DNA of 13,690 bases from Myxococcota bacterium (GTDB lineage: Bacteria; Myxococcota_A; UBA9160; PR03): the NCBI GenBank assembly GCA_030066475.1, contig JASJBO010000113.1:1-13690 (forward strand), written 5' to 3'. A program made the position numbers and the translations under genes. Shown here one piece after another: positions 7,438 to 13,632 of this stretch (positions within the stretch are counted from its first letter, which is position 1; every line of letters starts with the position of its first letter). The notes under the pieces are model-generated. The model saw only the letters and a program-made list of their open reading frames with translations. It had not been told where the DNA came from and did no database searches.

Positions 7438-8598
7438 TCAGCGCCTCGGCAGGCCGAGGATGCGCTCGGCGATCACGTTGCGCTGGATCTCGTTGGTGCC
7501 GGCGTAGATCGGACCCGAGAGCGCGAAGAGGTAGCCGTCGAGCCAGTCGCCGACGTCGGTGGCCGAGGGCGCGCCCGCCAGCAGCTCGCCGCGGTCGCCC
7601 AGGATCTCGAGCGCCGTCTCGTGCATGGCCAGGTCGAGCTCGGACCAGAAGATCTTGTTGAGGCTCGCCTCCGCCCCGATCTTCCCGCCCTCGAGCAGGC
7701 GAGAGACGGTGCGGTAGGTCTCGAGCGTGTACGCCTCGGCGCCGCGCCACGCGTCGAGCACCCGATCCCGCAGGGCGGGCTCACAGTCCGCGGCGTTGGC
7801 GCGGTACAGCTCGACCAGCTTGCGCGCCGTGCTCTGGAAGCGCGCCGGGCTGCGCAGCATCAGGCCGCGCTCGAAGCCGGCGGTGGCCATCGCCACGTTC
7901 CAGCCCCTGCCCTCCTCGCCCAGCAGGTTCGCCGCCGGCACGCGCGCGTCGTCGAAGAAGACCTCCGCGAAGGCCTGCTTCCCGTTGAGCTTCTCGATCG
8001 GTCGCACCGTGACGCCCGGCGTGTCGAGCGGCACCAGCACGAACGAGAGCCCGCGGTGGCGGTCGGAATCGGGATCGGTGCGGAACAGGCCGAACAGCCA
8101 GTGGGCGAAGGCGCCGCGCGAGGCCCAGGTCTTCTGCCCGTTGATCACGTAGTGGTCGCCGTCGCGGATGGCCGTGGTCTGGATCGCCGCCATGTCGCTG
8201 CCGGCGTTCGGCTCCGACCAGCCCTGGGCCCAGACCTCCTCGCTCGACGCCATCGGGGGCAGGTAGCGCGCCTTCTGCTCGGGCGTGCCGTACTCCATGA
8301 TGGTGGGGCCGAGCAGGAAGATGCCGTTCTGGTTGACCCGGCCCGGCGCGCCGGCGCGGTAGTACTCCTCCTCGAACACCAGCCACTCGAGCAGGTCGGC
8401 GCCGCGCCCGCCGTACTCGGTGGGCCAGGGCACCATCGCCCAGCCGCCCGCGTTGAGCTTCGCCTCCCACTCGCAGTGCGCGGCGAAGCCCGCGGCGGTG
8501 TCGAAGCTGGCGAGCGGCTCCTTCGGCACGTGGGCCTCGAGCCAGGCGCGCGCCTCGGCGCGGAAGGCCTGCTGCTCGGGGGTGTAGGCGAGGTCCAT
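7438..8598 (-). CDS. fadE31: acyl-CoA dehydrogenase, alpha-type catalytic subunit, FadE31-like
   Basis: The 386-residue product matches what I recall of M. tuberculosis FadE31 along its whole length: MDL start, EEEYYRAGAPGR near 77-87, WAQGWSEPNAGSD at 123-135, RSPARF at 249-254, and C-terminal IYAGTNEIQRN at 364-374 ending in GLPRR. The middle-domain FAD/substrate motif is intact. The MCAD-type base is replaced (YAGT), and Glu243 in FERG aligns by eye with the helix-G base of isovaleryl/long-chain enzymes, so it is the candidate catalytic residue. The R.QFG and Q.HGG.G FAD elements of ordinary homotetramers are absent, which implies an obligate partner; the next gene supplies them. Family knowledge: FadE31 forms alpha2-beta2 complexes and dehydrogenates CoA thioesters in steroid C/D-ring breakdown. 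The ATG at 8598 follows the echA20 stop by 2 bp (TGA-GC-ATG). Confidence 0.9.
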   Translation of the reverse strand: MDLAYTPEQQAFRAEARAWLEAHVPKEPLASFDTAAGFAAHCEWEAKLNAGGWAMVPWPTEYGGRGADLLEWLVFEEEYYRAGAPGRVNQNGIFLLGPTIMEYGTPEQKARYLPPMASSEEVWAQGWSEPNAGSDMAAIQTTAIRDGDHYVINGQKTWASRGAFAHWLFGLFRTDPDSDRHRGLSFVLVPLDTPGVTVRPIEKLNGKQAFAEVFFDDARVPAANLLGEEGRGWNVAMATAGFERGLMLRSPARFQSTARKLVELYRANAADCEPALRDRVLDAWRGAEAYTLETYRTVSRLLEGGKIGAEASLNKIFWSELDLAMHETALEILGDRGELLAGAPSATDVGDWLDGYLFALSGPIYAGTNEIQRNVIAERILGLPRR

Positions 8599-8600
8599 GC

Positions 8601-9362
8601 TCAGCGCTTCCCGTCGTCGAACCTGGCGTCGCGCTTCTCGACGAAGGCGTCGCGCGCCTCCTGCGAGTCGGGCGAGGTGTAGAGCTCGAGCGTGAAGCCC
8701 TGCTCGAACTTGTAGCTGGTCTTGATGTCGAGCAGCTCGATGCCGTTGAGCGACTGCTTGGCCAGCCGCAGCGCGCGCGGGCTCTTGGACGCGATCTTCC
8801 GCGCCAGCTCGATGGCCTCGTCGCGCAGCTTCTCGCGCGGCACCACCGACTCGACCGCGCCCAGCCGGTACGCCTCCTGCGCGTCGATCGACTCGCCGGT
8901 GTAGAGCATGCGGCGCGTCTTCTGCATGCCGACCAGCCGCATCAGGTGGGTGGCGGCGCCGAGCGCGCCGCGGTCGATCTCGGGCAGGCCGAAGCTGGCG
9001 TCCTCGGAGGCGATCACGAGGTCGGCGGCGCCCGAGATGCCGATGCCGCCGCCCAGGCAGTAGCCGTGCACGGCGGCGATCACGGGCACGGGGCAGTCGT
9101 AGATGGCGGCGAAGGTGTCGTAGCAGCCGCGGTTCACGTCGACGATCTTCGTGCCGTCCTCGGCCAGCTCCTTCACGTCCACGCCGGCCTGGAAGCCCCG
9201 CCCGTCGGCGCGGACCACGAGGCAGTGCACGTCGCCGCGGCGGCCGAGGCCCTCGATCGCCGCCGCCAGGTCGGCCCACGCCCGGCTGCCGAGCGCGTTG
9301 ACCGGCGGGTTGTCGATCACGACCTCGGCGACGCCGTCGGACTCTTCGATGCGAAATGCCAT
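8601..9362 (-). CDS. echA20: crotonase-family ring D hydrolase, EchA20-like
   Basis: This is a 253-residue crotonase-fold protein; M. tuberculosis EchA20 is about the same length. The oxyanion-hole segments are GFQAGVD at 56-62 and HGYCLGGGI at 99-107. The acidic residue Glu128 in FGLPEIDRGALGAATHL occupies the usual catalytic region, and that segment closely matches my recollection of EchA20. EQGFTLEL near the C-terminus is also shared. In the established pathway EchA20 does not hydrate a double bond. It hydrolyses ring D of the bicyclic HIP-derived CoA thioester, giving the monocyclic COCHEA-CoA that IpdAB then opens. Placement directly after ipdA, ipdB and ipdC on the same strand supports this role over generic enoyl-CoA hydratase. 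The ATG at 9362 has GAGG about 9 nt upstream, overlapping the ipdC stop, and starts 8 bp after that stop. I am confident in the pathway and less so that every substrate contact is conserved. Confidence 0.92.
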   Translation of the reverse strand: MAFRIEESDGVAEVVIDNPPVNALGSRAWADLAAAIEGLGRRGDVHCLVVRADGRGFQAGVDVKELAEDGTKIVDVNRGCYDTFAAIYDCPVPVIAAVHGYCLGGGIGISGAADLVIASEDASFGLPEIDRGALGAATHLMRLVGMQKTRRMLYTGESIDAQEAYRLGAVESVVPREKLRDEAIELARKIASKSPRALRLAKQSLNGIELLDIKTSYKFEQGFTLELYTSPDSQEARDAFVEKRDARFDDGKR

Positions 9363-9370
9363 GGGGGTCC

Positions 9371-10426
9371 TCAGCTCGCGAGGCCAGCGAGCGTTGCTTC
9401 GGCCTCGGCCACGATGCGGTCGATCAGCTCCGCGCAGGTCGGCCGATCTTCGATCACGCCGGCCACCGTGCCGCTCGGCAGGTAGCCGCCCACCGGATCG
9501 CCGTCCTGCATGGCCTGCTTGGCCAGCATCGGCGCGTTGGCGGCCATCAGCAGCTGCGAGCGGGTGAGGCGCTCGTGGCGACGCAGCGCCAGCGCCGAGC
9601 GCAGCAGCTCGGCGACCGAGGCGCCGCTGCTCTTGCGGTAGGCGAGCCCGCTGCGCAGCGCGCGCCACAGCAGGGTCACCGGGTTGGCGCCCTCGAGCTG
9701 CTGCACCAGCTCGTTCACCACCACGCGCTGCGGCATGCCGTCGACCTGCGAGGTGACGATCACGTCGTTCACGGTGGCGGACAGGTAGCGGTCGGTGGTC
9801 TGCTTCGGCACCGGGCTCTCGGCGCTGAGCAGGAAGCGCGTGCCCATCGCCACGCCCGCGGCGCCGAAGGCCAGCGCGGCCACCAGCCCCCGGCCGTCGC
9901 GGAAGCCGCCCGCGGCGACCACCGGCACGCCGACCGCGTCGGCGCACTGCGACACCAGCAGTGAGCTCGGCACGACGCCGGTGTGGCCGCCGCCCTCGCC
10001 GCCCTGCACGATGATGGCGTCGGCGCCGAGCTGCTCGGCCTTGGCCGCGTGACGCGCGGCCCCGCAGGTCGGCACGCACGCGACGCCCGCGTCCTTGAGC
10101 CGCGTGATCAGCTTCGCGTCGGGCGAGCGGTTGTAGCCCGCCGCGCGCACGCCCCCGCGCACGATCGCCTCGGTGATGACGTCGGCGCCGGGCGCGTCCA
10201 TCAGGAAGTTCACGCCGAAGGGCCGGTCGGTGAGCGCCTGCACCTTCTCGATCTCGCCCGCGGCCTCCTCGGGCCGGATCGTCGCGGCCGCCAGGAAGCC
10301 GAAGCCGCCCGCGTTGCACACCGCCGCCACCAGCTCGGGCGTCGCCACCCAGCCCATGCCGGTCTGCACGATGGGCACGCGCATGCCGAGCAGGTCGCAC
10401 AGGCGGGTGTGGAGGGCGGGGTGCAT
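9371..10426 (-). CDS. ipdC: nitronate monooxygenase-family flavin oxidoreductase, IpdC-like
   Basis: The 351-residue product is a TIM-barrel FMN protein of the 2-nitropropane dioxygenase/nitronate monooxygenase family. Visible features are PIVQTGMGWVATPELVAAV at 18-36, the phosphate/FMN-binding motif QGGEGGGHTG at 141-150, AAGGFRDGRG at 171-180 and GVAMGTRFLLS at 191-201. The length fits M. tuberculosis IpdC (about 355). By family knowledge IpdC is a flavin-dependent reductase acting on a HIP-CoA-derived indane intermediate before ring opening, not a nitronate oxidase. It is needed for growth on steroids and is encoded with ipdAB. Here the gene follows ipdB by 2 bp, with GGAG inside the ipdB end serving as its ribosome site, so the order ipdA-ipdB-ipdC-echA20 is kept as a block. 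Family membership is certain; the specific IpdC assignment rests on this context. Confidence 0.9.
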   Translation of the reverse strand: MHPALHTRLCDLLGMRVPIVQTGMGWVATPELVAAVCNAGGFGFLAAATIRPEEAAGEIEKVQALTDRPFGVNFLMDAPGADVITEAIVRGGVRAAGYNRSPDAKLITRLKDAGVACVPTCGAARHAAKAEQLGADAIIVQGGEGGGHTGVVPSSLLVSQCADAVGVPVVAAGGFRDGRGLVAALAFGAAGVAMGTRFLLSAESPVPKQTTDRYLSATVNDVIVTSQVDGMPQRVVVNELVQQLEGANPVTLLWRALRSGLAYRKSSGASVAELLRSALALRRHERLTRSQLLMAANAPMLAKQAMQDGDPVGGYLPSGTVAGVIEDRPTCAELIDRIVAEAEATLAGLAS

Positions 10427-10428
10427 GG

Positions 10429-11193
10429 CTAGCTCCGGACCTCCCCGGCGGCGAGGCCCTCGGGGTCGAGGCGCTCGCGCAGGAGCTTCAGCTCCGCGTC
10501 GGTCGGCGCGCGCGTCTCGGGCACGTCGCCGTCGCAGACCAGCTCGAAGCCGGTATTCTCGATCACCTCGTCGACCGACACGCCCGGGTGGACCGACACC
10601 ACGCGCATCGCGCGGTCGGGCGTCTCGAAGTCGAACACGCCCAGGTTCGACACCACTCGGCGGATCTCGTGGAAGCGCGACGAGCGCTCGCCCAGCGCCG
10701 CGGCGCGGTCGTAGCCGACGCCGGAGACGACATCGACGGCGTCGACGAACACGCGCGCCGTGTGGCGCGGCACCCAGTAGCTGGTGGTGTGCGAGATGGT
10801 GTTGCCGGGCGCCCCGCGCATGCCGAGCAGCTGCGCCACGGGCTGCGCGTGCGGGCCGATGCAGGCGAAGTTGTGGTTGCCGTGGCGGTCGATCTGGCTG
10901 GCGATCATCACCACGTGGCGGCGCCCCGACCAGAGCAGGTCGAAGACGCTGCGGAAGGGCAGCCAGCCCTCGACCACCGCCTCCGCGGTCGGCTCGCCCG
11001 AGACAGGCGCGACGTCCGCCCTGAGGAAGGCGATGCCGTCGGTCATCATCAGGTCGGGCGCGAAGGTGAGCCGCGCCAGGCGGGCGCCGATCGCGGGTAC
11101 CGTGCCGAAGGAGCTGGCCAGGATCTCCCCGTCGCCGCGGAACGCTTCCGCCACGGCGACGGCGCACACCTCCGCGCGCGTGAAGTCGCTCAT
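10429..11193 (-). CDS. ipdB: steroid ring C hydrolase beta subunit, IpdB-like
   Basis: The 254-residue product has a class I CoA-transferase beta-subunit fold. Near 48-54 the sequence reads LMMTDGI. True CoA-transferase beta subunits have a (S)ENG motif whose Glu carries the covalent CoA intermediate; aligned by eye, Thr51-Asp52-Gly53 stands in its place, so transferase chemistry is unlikely. This agrees with IpdAB being a hydrolase that opens the cyclohexenone ring C of COCHEA-CoA by a retro-Claisen-like cleavage. Other features are the HGNHNFACIGPH segment, which resembles the equivalent region of IpdB, and SHTTSYWVPRHTARVF. Its length compares with 250 in M. tuberculosis. The ATG at 11193 overlaps the ipdA stop as ATGA, with GGAAGAG about 6 nt upstream, so equimolar coupled synthesis of the heteromer is expected. 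The alternative, a glutaconate or 3-oxoadipate CoA-transferase subunit, is less likely given the replaced motif and the neighbours. Confidence 0.92.
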   Translation of the reverse strand: MSDFTRAEVCAVAVAEAFRGDGEILASSFGTVPAIGARLARLTFAPDLMMTDGIAFLRADVAPVSGEPTAEAVVEGWLPFRSVFDLLWSGRRHVVMIASQIDRHGNHNFACIGPHAQPVAQLLGMRGAPGNTISHTTSYWVPRHTARVFVDAVDVVSGVGYDRAAALGERSSRFHEIRRVVSNLGVFDFETPDRAMRVVSVHPGVSVDEVIENTGFELVCDGDVPETRAPTDAELKLLRERLDPEGLAAGEVRS

Positions 11194-12047
11194 GAGTGGC
11201 TCTTCCGTTCTTCAACCGCACGTTGGTAGTCCGCTTCGGAGACGTCGAGGTAGCGGGACTTGAATGCCGACCAGGCGTCCGGGTCCTCCGCGGTGGCCGC
11301 GTACTCGCGCTGGAAGGCCTCGTCGCGCTCGTAGTCGGGCGGGCACTCGGTGAAGTGGGCGCCGTTCGGCGTCTCGACGACGCCGTCCACCAGGCCGCGG
11401 TGGATCACGAGCGTGTGCGCGGTGCCGGCCTTCAGCAGGTCCGAGGTCTCCACGATCTTCTCGCACGAGACGAAGCGCCGCTGCGCCGCCATGCAGTAGA
11501 GGTCGTCGAAGTACGGGTCGGGACCCAGGAACTGGGCGTTGCCGCGCGCGTCGGCGCGGTTCATGTGGACGATGGCGGCGTCGAGCTCGAGGGCCGGCAT
11601 CGCCACCAGCTCCTCGCCGTCCTCGTAGGGTGAGCGCACGGTGCGCAGCTCCGGGTTGATCGCCATCACGTCGGAGCCGAGCCCCGCGCGGGTGGGCAGG
11701 AACGGCAGGCGCAGGGCGGCCGCGTAGAGCCCCCACTGGAGCATGCCCTCGTCGAGCTCCGCCGCCTCGATCCCGCCCGCCTGACGGACCTTGCGGAAGT
11801 GGGGCTCGAGCGGAATCGAGTCGAGTGAGACGAAGCCGTAGATCACCTTGCGGACCTTGCCGGCCTTGCACAGCAGCCCGACGTCGGGGCCCCCGTAGGA
11901 GACGAGGGTGAGATCGGTCAGCGAGGAGCGCAGGATCTCGCGCACCAGCGCCATCGGCTTGCGGCGCGATCCCCAGCCGCCGATGCCGAGGGTCATCCCG
12001 TCGCGGAGCTCGGCCACCACCTCCGCGGCGGTCGTGCGCTTGTCCAT
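11190..12047 (-). CDS. ipdA: steroid ring C hydrolase alpha subunit, IpdA-like
   Basis: The 285-residue product has a class I CoA-transferase alpha-subunit fold (M. tuberculosis IpdA is about 292). GIGGWGSRRKPMALVR at 21-36 is the characteristic N-terminal signature. The acidic cluster ELDEG at 97-101 is followed by a hydrophobic stretch and RAGLGSDV at 120-127. A Glu in IpdA (Glu105 of the M. tuberculosis protein) is known to be important for ring cleavage, and Glu97 or Glu100 probably corresponds. With IpdB it hydrolyses ring C of COCHEA-CoA. It is the first gene of the ten-gene minus-strand operon. The frame stays open upstream to 12269, but ATG 12047 is chosen because AGGGAGG lies 5 nt before it, a promoter lies just upstream, and the N-terminal length matches the family. 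The stop overlaps ipdB by 4 bp. Confidence 0.93.
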   Translation of the reverse strand: MDKRTTAAEVVAELRDGMTLGIGGWGSRRKPMALVREILRSSLTDLTLVSYGGPDVGLLCKAGKVRKVIYGFVSLDSIPLEPHFRKVRQAGGIEAAELDEGMLQWGLYAAALRLPFLPTRAGLGSDVMAINPELRTVRSPYEDGEELVAMPALELDAAIVHMNRADARGNAQFLGPDPYFDDLYCMAAQRRFVSCEKIVETSDLLKAGTAHTLVIHRGLVDGVVETPNGAHFTECPPDYERDEAFQREYAATAEDPDAWSAFKSRYLDVSEADYQRAVEERKSHS

Positions 12048-12052
12048 GGCAG

Positions 12053-12059
12053 CCTCCCT
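12053..12059 (-). promoter_or_regulatory. strong Shine-Dalgarno of ipdA
   Basis: AGGGAGG on the minus strand is 5 nt upstream of ATG 12047. It is the best ribosome site of the operon and rules out the longer upstream-extended reading frame. Confidence 0.65.
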
Positions 12060-12070
12060 GGCGGAGGCAT

Positions 12071-12099
12071 ACAATAACGAGACGTATCGTATCTGTAAA
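12071..12099 (-). promoter_or_regulatory. putative sigma70-type promoter of the ipdA operon
   Basis: On the minus strand TTTACA (12099-12094, 5 of 6 to the -35 consensus) is followed after exactly 17 bp by TATTGT (12076-12071, 4 of 6 to the -10 consensus). Transcription would start near 12064, leaving a leader of about 17 nt containing the Shine-Dalgarno. The segment is strikingly AT-rich against its surroundings. It was recognised by eye only, and the sigma factor preference of the host is unknown. Confidence 0.45.
12075..12097. promoter_or_regulatory. imperfect palindrome in the ipdA promoter, candidate repressor operator
   Basis: The 23-bp segment is centred on position 12086, and 7 of 10 symmetric pairs match (TA..GA.ACG-TAT-CGT.TC..TA). 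It fills the spacer between the -35 and -10 boxes, where a TetR-type repressor would block transcription. Overlapping arms ACGAGA (12077-12082) and TCTCGT (12100-12105) form a second possible repeat. It does not resemble the KstR2 consensus that I recall (CAAG..CTTG core). No regulator gene is in the window, so the binding protein is unknown. Confidence 0.3.
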
Positions 12100-12150
12100 T
12101 CTCGTCTCCCTCGGGGAAGAGCCCGAACCGACCGGAGATCCTCCCGCCCC

Positions 12151-13632
12151 ATGCCTTCGATGACGTACGGGCGAGCCACCACCTGGCTCGCCGAGCAGGC
12201 GCCGGATCGCGCGGCCATCGTGTTCGAGGGCCTAGAGCGCACCCGCGGCGAGCTGGAGCGGCGCGCCAACCGTCTGGCGCGCGACTACGCGGCGCGCGGC
12301 GTGGTCGCCGCCGACCTGGTGACGATCGCCCTGCCCAACGGGCTCGAGTTCTTCGACGCGGCGCTGGCCGCTTGGAAGCTGGGCGCCACGCCGCAGCCCA
12401 TCTCGGCGCGGCTGCCCGAGCGGGAGCAGCGCGCGATCGTCGAGCTGGCCGATCCGCGGCTCGTGGTCGGCGTCGAGCCCGGCACCTACGGCGAGCGCCC
12501 CACCCTGCCCGCCGGCCACGAGCCCGACGCGGCGCTCGACGACGCACCGCTGCCCGACGTCGTGCCCGAGAGCGTGCGCGCGATGACCTCGGGCGGCAGC
12601 ACCGGCCGGCCCAAGGTGATCGTCGACACGACCCCGGCGCTCTGTGATCCGGAGTCGGTCGAGAACGGCATGCGCCCGGGCGGCACCACGCTGGTGCCCG
12701 GTCCGCTCTACCACGCCGGGCCCTTCATCACCTCGTGGCAGCAGATCCTGTGCGGCGGGACGGTGGTGCTGATGGGCCGCTTCGACGCCGCCGAGGCGCT
12801 GGCGCTGATCGAGCGGCACCGCGTCGACTGGGTGCTGTTCGTGCCGACCATGATGCAGCGCATCTGGCGCCTGCCCGAGGCGGAGCGCAACGCGCGCGAC
12901 CTGTCCTCGATCCAGCGCGTGATGTGCACCGGCGCTCCGAGCCCCGCCTGGCTCAAGCGCGCCTGGATCGAGTGGATCGGCCCCGAGCGGATCTTCGAGG
13001 CCTACGGCGGCACCGAGCGCACCGGCGGCACGATGATCTCGGGCAGCGAGTGGCTCGCGCACCCGGGCTCGGTGGGCAGGCCCACCGGCGGCCGCAAGCT
13101 GCGCATCCTCGACAGCGACGGCGCCGAGTGCCCGCCCGGGACGATCGGCGAGGTCTACATGATGCCGCCCGGCGGACAGGGCTCGACCTACCGCTACCTC
13201 GGCGCGGAGGCCACCGCGACCTCCGACGGGTGGGAGACGCTCGGCGACCTCGGCTACCTGGACGCGGACGGCTACCTCTACCTGGTCGAGCGCAAGACCG
13301 ACATGGTGGTGAGCGGCGGCGCCAACATCTATCCGGCCGAGGTGGAGGCGGCGATCGACGCGCACACCGCGGTGCGTTCGAGCGCGGTGATCGGCCTGCC
13401 CGACGACGACCTGGGCCAGCGCCTGCACGCGATCGTGGACGCACCGGACGGCGTCACCGAGGAGGTGCTGCGCGCGCACCTGGCCGAGCACCTGGTCCGC
13501 TACAAGATCCCGCGCAGCTTCGAGTTCGTGAGCGAGCCGCTGCGCGACGACGCCGGCAAGGTTCGGCGCTCGGCGCTGCGGGAGGCGCGCATCGCCGGCG
13601 GCGCCGGCGCGAGCCGAGGGGCGGCGCCGTGA
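12151..13632 (+). CDS. AMP-forming acyl-CoA ligase, probably for a steroid-derived acid
   Basis: This is a 493-residue ANL-superfamily ligase. The ATP/phosphate loop SGGSTGRPK is at 147-155, YGGTE at 285-289, the ribose-binding Asp366 lies in LGDLGYLD (LGD instead of the usual TGD), the hinge region ERKTDMVVSGGANIYPAEVE is at 380-399, and the catalytic Lys470 is in DDAGK. It should adenylate a carboxylic acid and pass it to CoA. Position divergent from the operon suggests the substrate is HIP or another steroid carboxylate, as for FadD3. However, the N-terminal region (LGATPQPISARLP near 78-89) is unlike the FadD3 I recall and closer to proteins annotated as bile acid-CoA ligases, so no gene symbol is given. 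The start is uncertain: ATG 12151 has only a distant GGAG, and ATG 12160 is possible. The stop overlaps the next gene (GTGA). Confidence 0.85.
   Translation: MPSMTYGRATTWLAEQAPDRAAIVFEGLERTRGELERRANRLARDYAARGVVAADLVTIALPNGLEFFDAALAAWKLGATPQPISARLPEREQRAIVELADPRLVVGVEPGTYGERPTLPAGHEPDAALDDAPLPDVVPESVRAMTSGGSTGRPKVIVDTTPALCDPESVENGMRPGGTTLVPGPLYHAGPFITSWQQILCGGTVVLMGRFDAAEALALIERHRVDWVLFVPTMMQRIWRLPEAERNARDLSSIQRVMCTGAPSPAWLKRAWIEWIGPERIFEAYGGTERTGGTMISGSEWLAHPGSVGRPTGGRKLRILDSDGAECPPGTIGEVYMMPPGGQGSTYRYLGAEATATSDGWETLGDLGYLDADGYLYLVERKTDMVVSGGANIYPAEVEAAIDAHTAVRSSAVIGLPDDDLGQRLHAIVDAPDGVTEEVLRAHLAEHLVRYKIPRSFEFVSEPLRDDAGKVRRSALREARIAGGAGASRGAAP

Larger units (their letters stand above)
12048..12150. 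other. divergent intergenic region between the ipdA operon and the ligase gene
   Basis: These 103 bp separate the two divergent transcription units. They hold the ipdA ribosome site, its putative promoter and the palindrome. No convincing plus-strand promoter was found for the ligase: a TACAAT lies at 12070-12075, but nothing resembling a -35 box sits at the right distance. Confidence 0.6.

Noticed and set aside
6010..8682. Very long plus-strand open frame (890 codons) opposite the thiolase and dehydrogenase genes
   Set aside because: It is antisense to three genes with intact family motifs. Its translation is an Arg/His/Gly/Ala-rich composition without domains, as expected when GC-rich codons of a real gene are read backwards.
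12070..12075. TACAAT as a plus-strand -10 box for the ligase gene
   Set aside because: No sequence resembling a -35 box lies 16-18 bp upstream. The AT-richness is better explained by the minus-strand promoter.
12079..12108. KstR2-type operator in the divergent region
   Set aside because: No CAAG..CTTG-type core was found; the repeats present are GAGACG/CGTCTC and ACGAGA/TCTCGT.
11908..12150. N-terminal extension of the ligase frame upstream of ATG 12151
   Set aside because: It would overlap the ipdA start region on the opposite strand and run through the AT-rich promoter. The translated extension has no ligase similarity.
12048..12269. N-terminal extension of ipdA to 12269
   Set aside because: The extension passes through the promoter-like region and into the ligase gene. 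ATG 12047 has a strong Shine-Dalgarno and the family's usual length.
13594..13616. GC-rich repeat near the ligase C-terminus as a terminator
   Set aside because: It lies inside the coding sequence just before an overlapping downstream start, so termination there is unlikely; it is a chance GC repeat in a low-complexity Gly/Ala tail.
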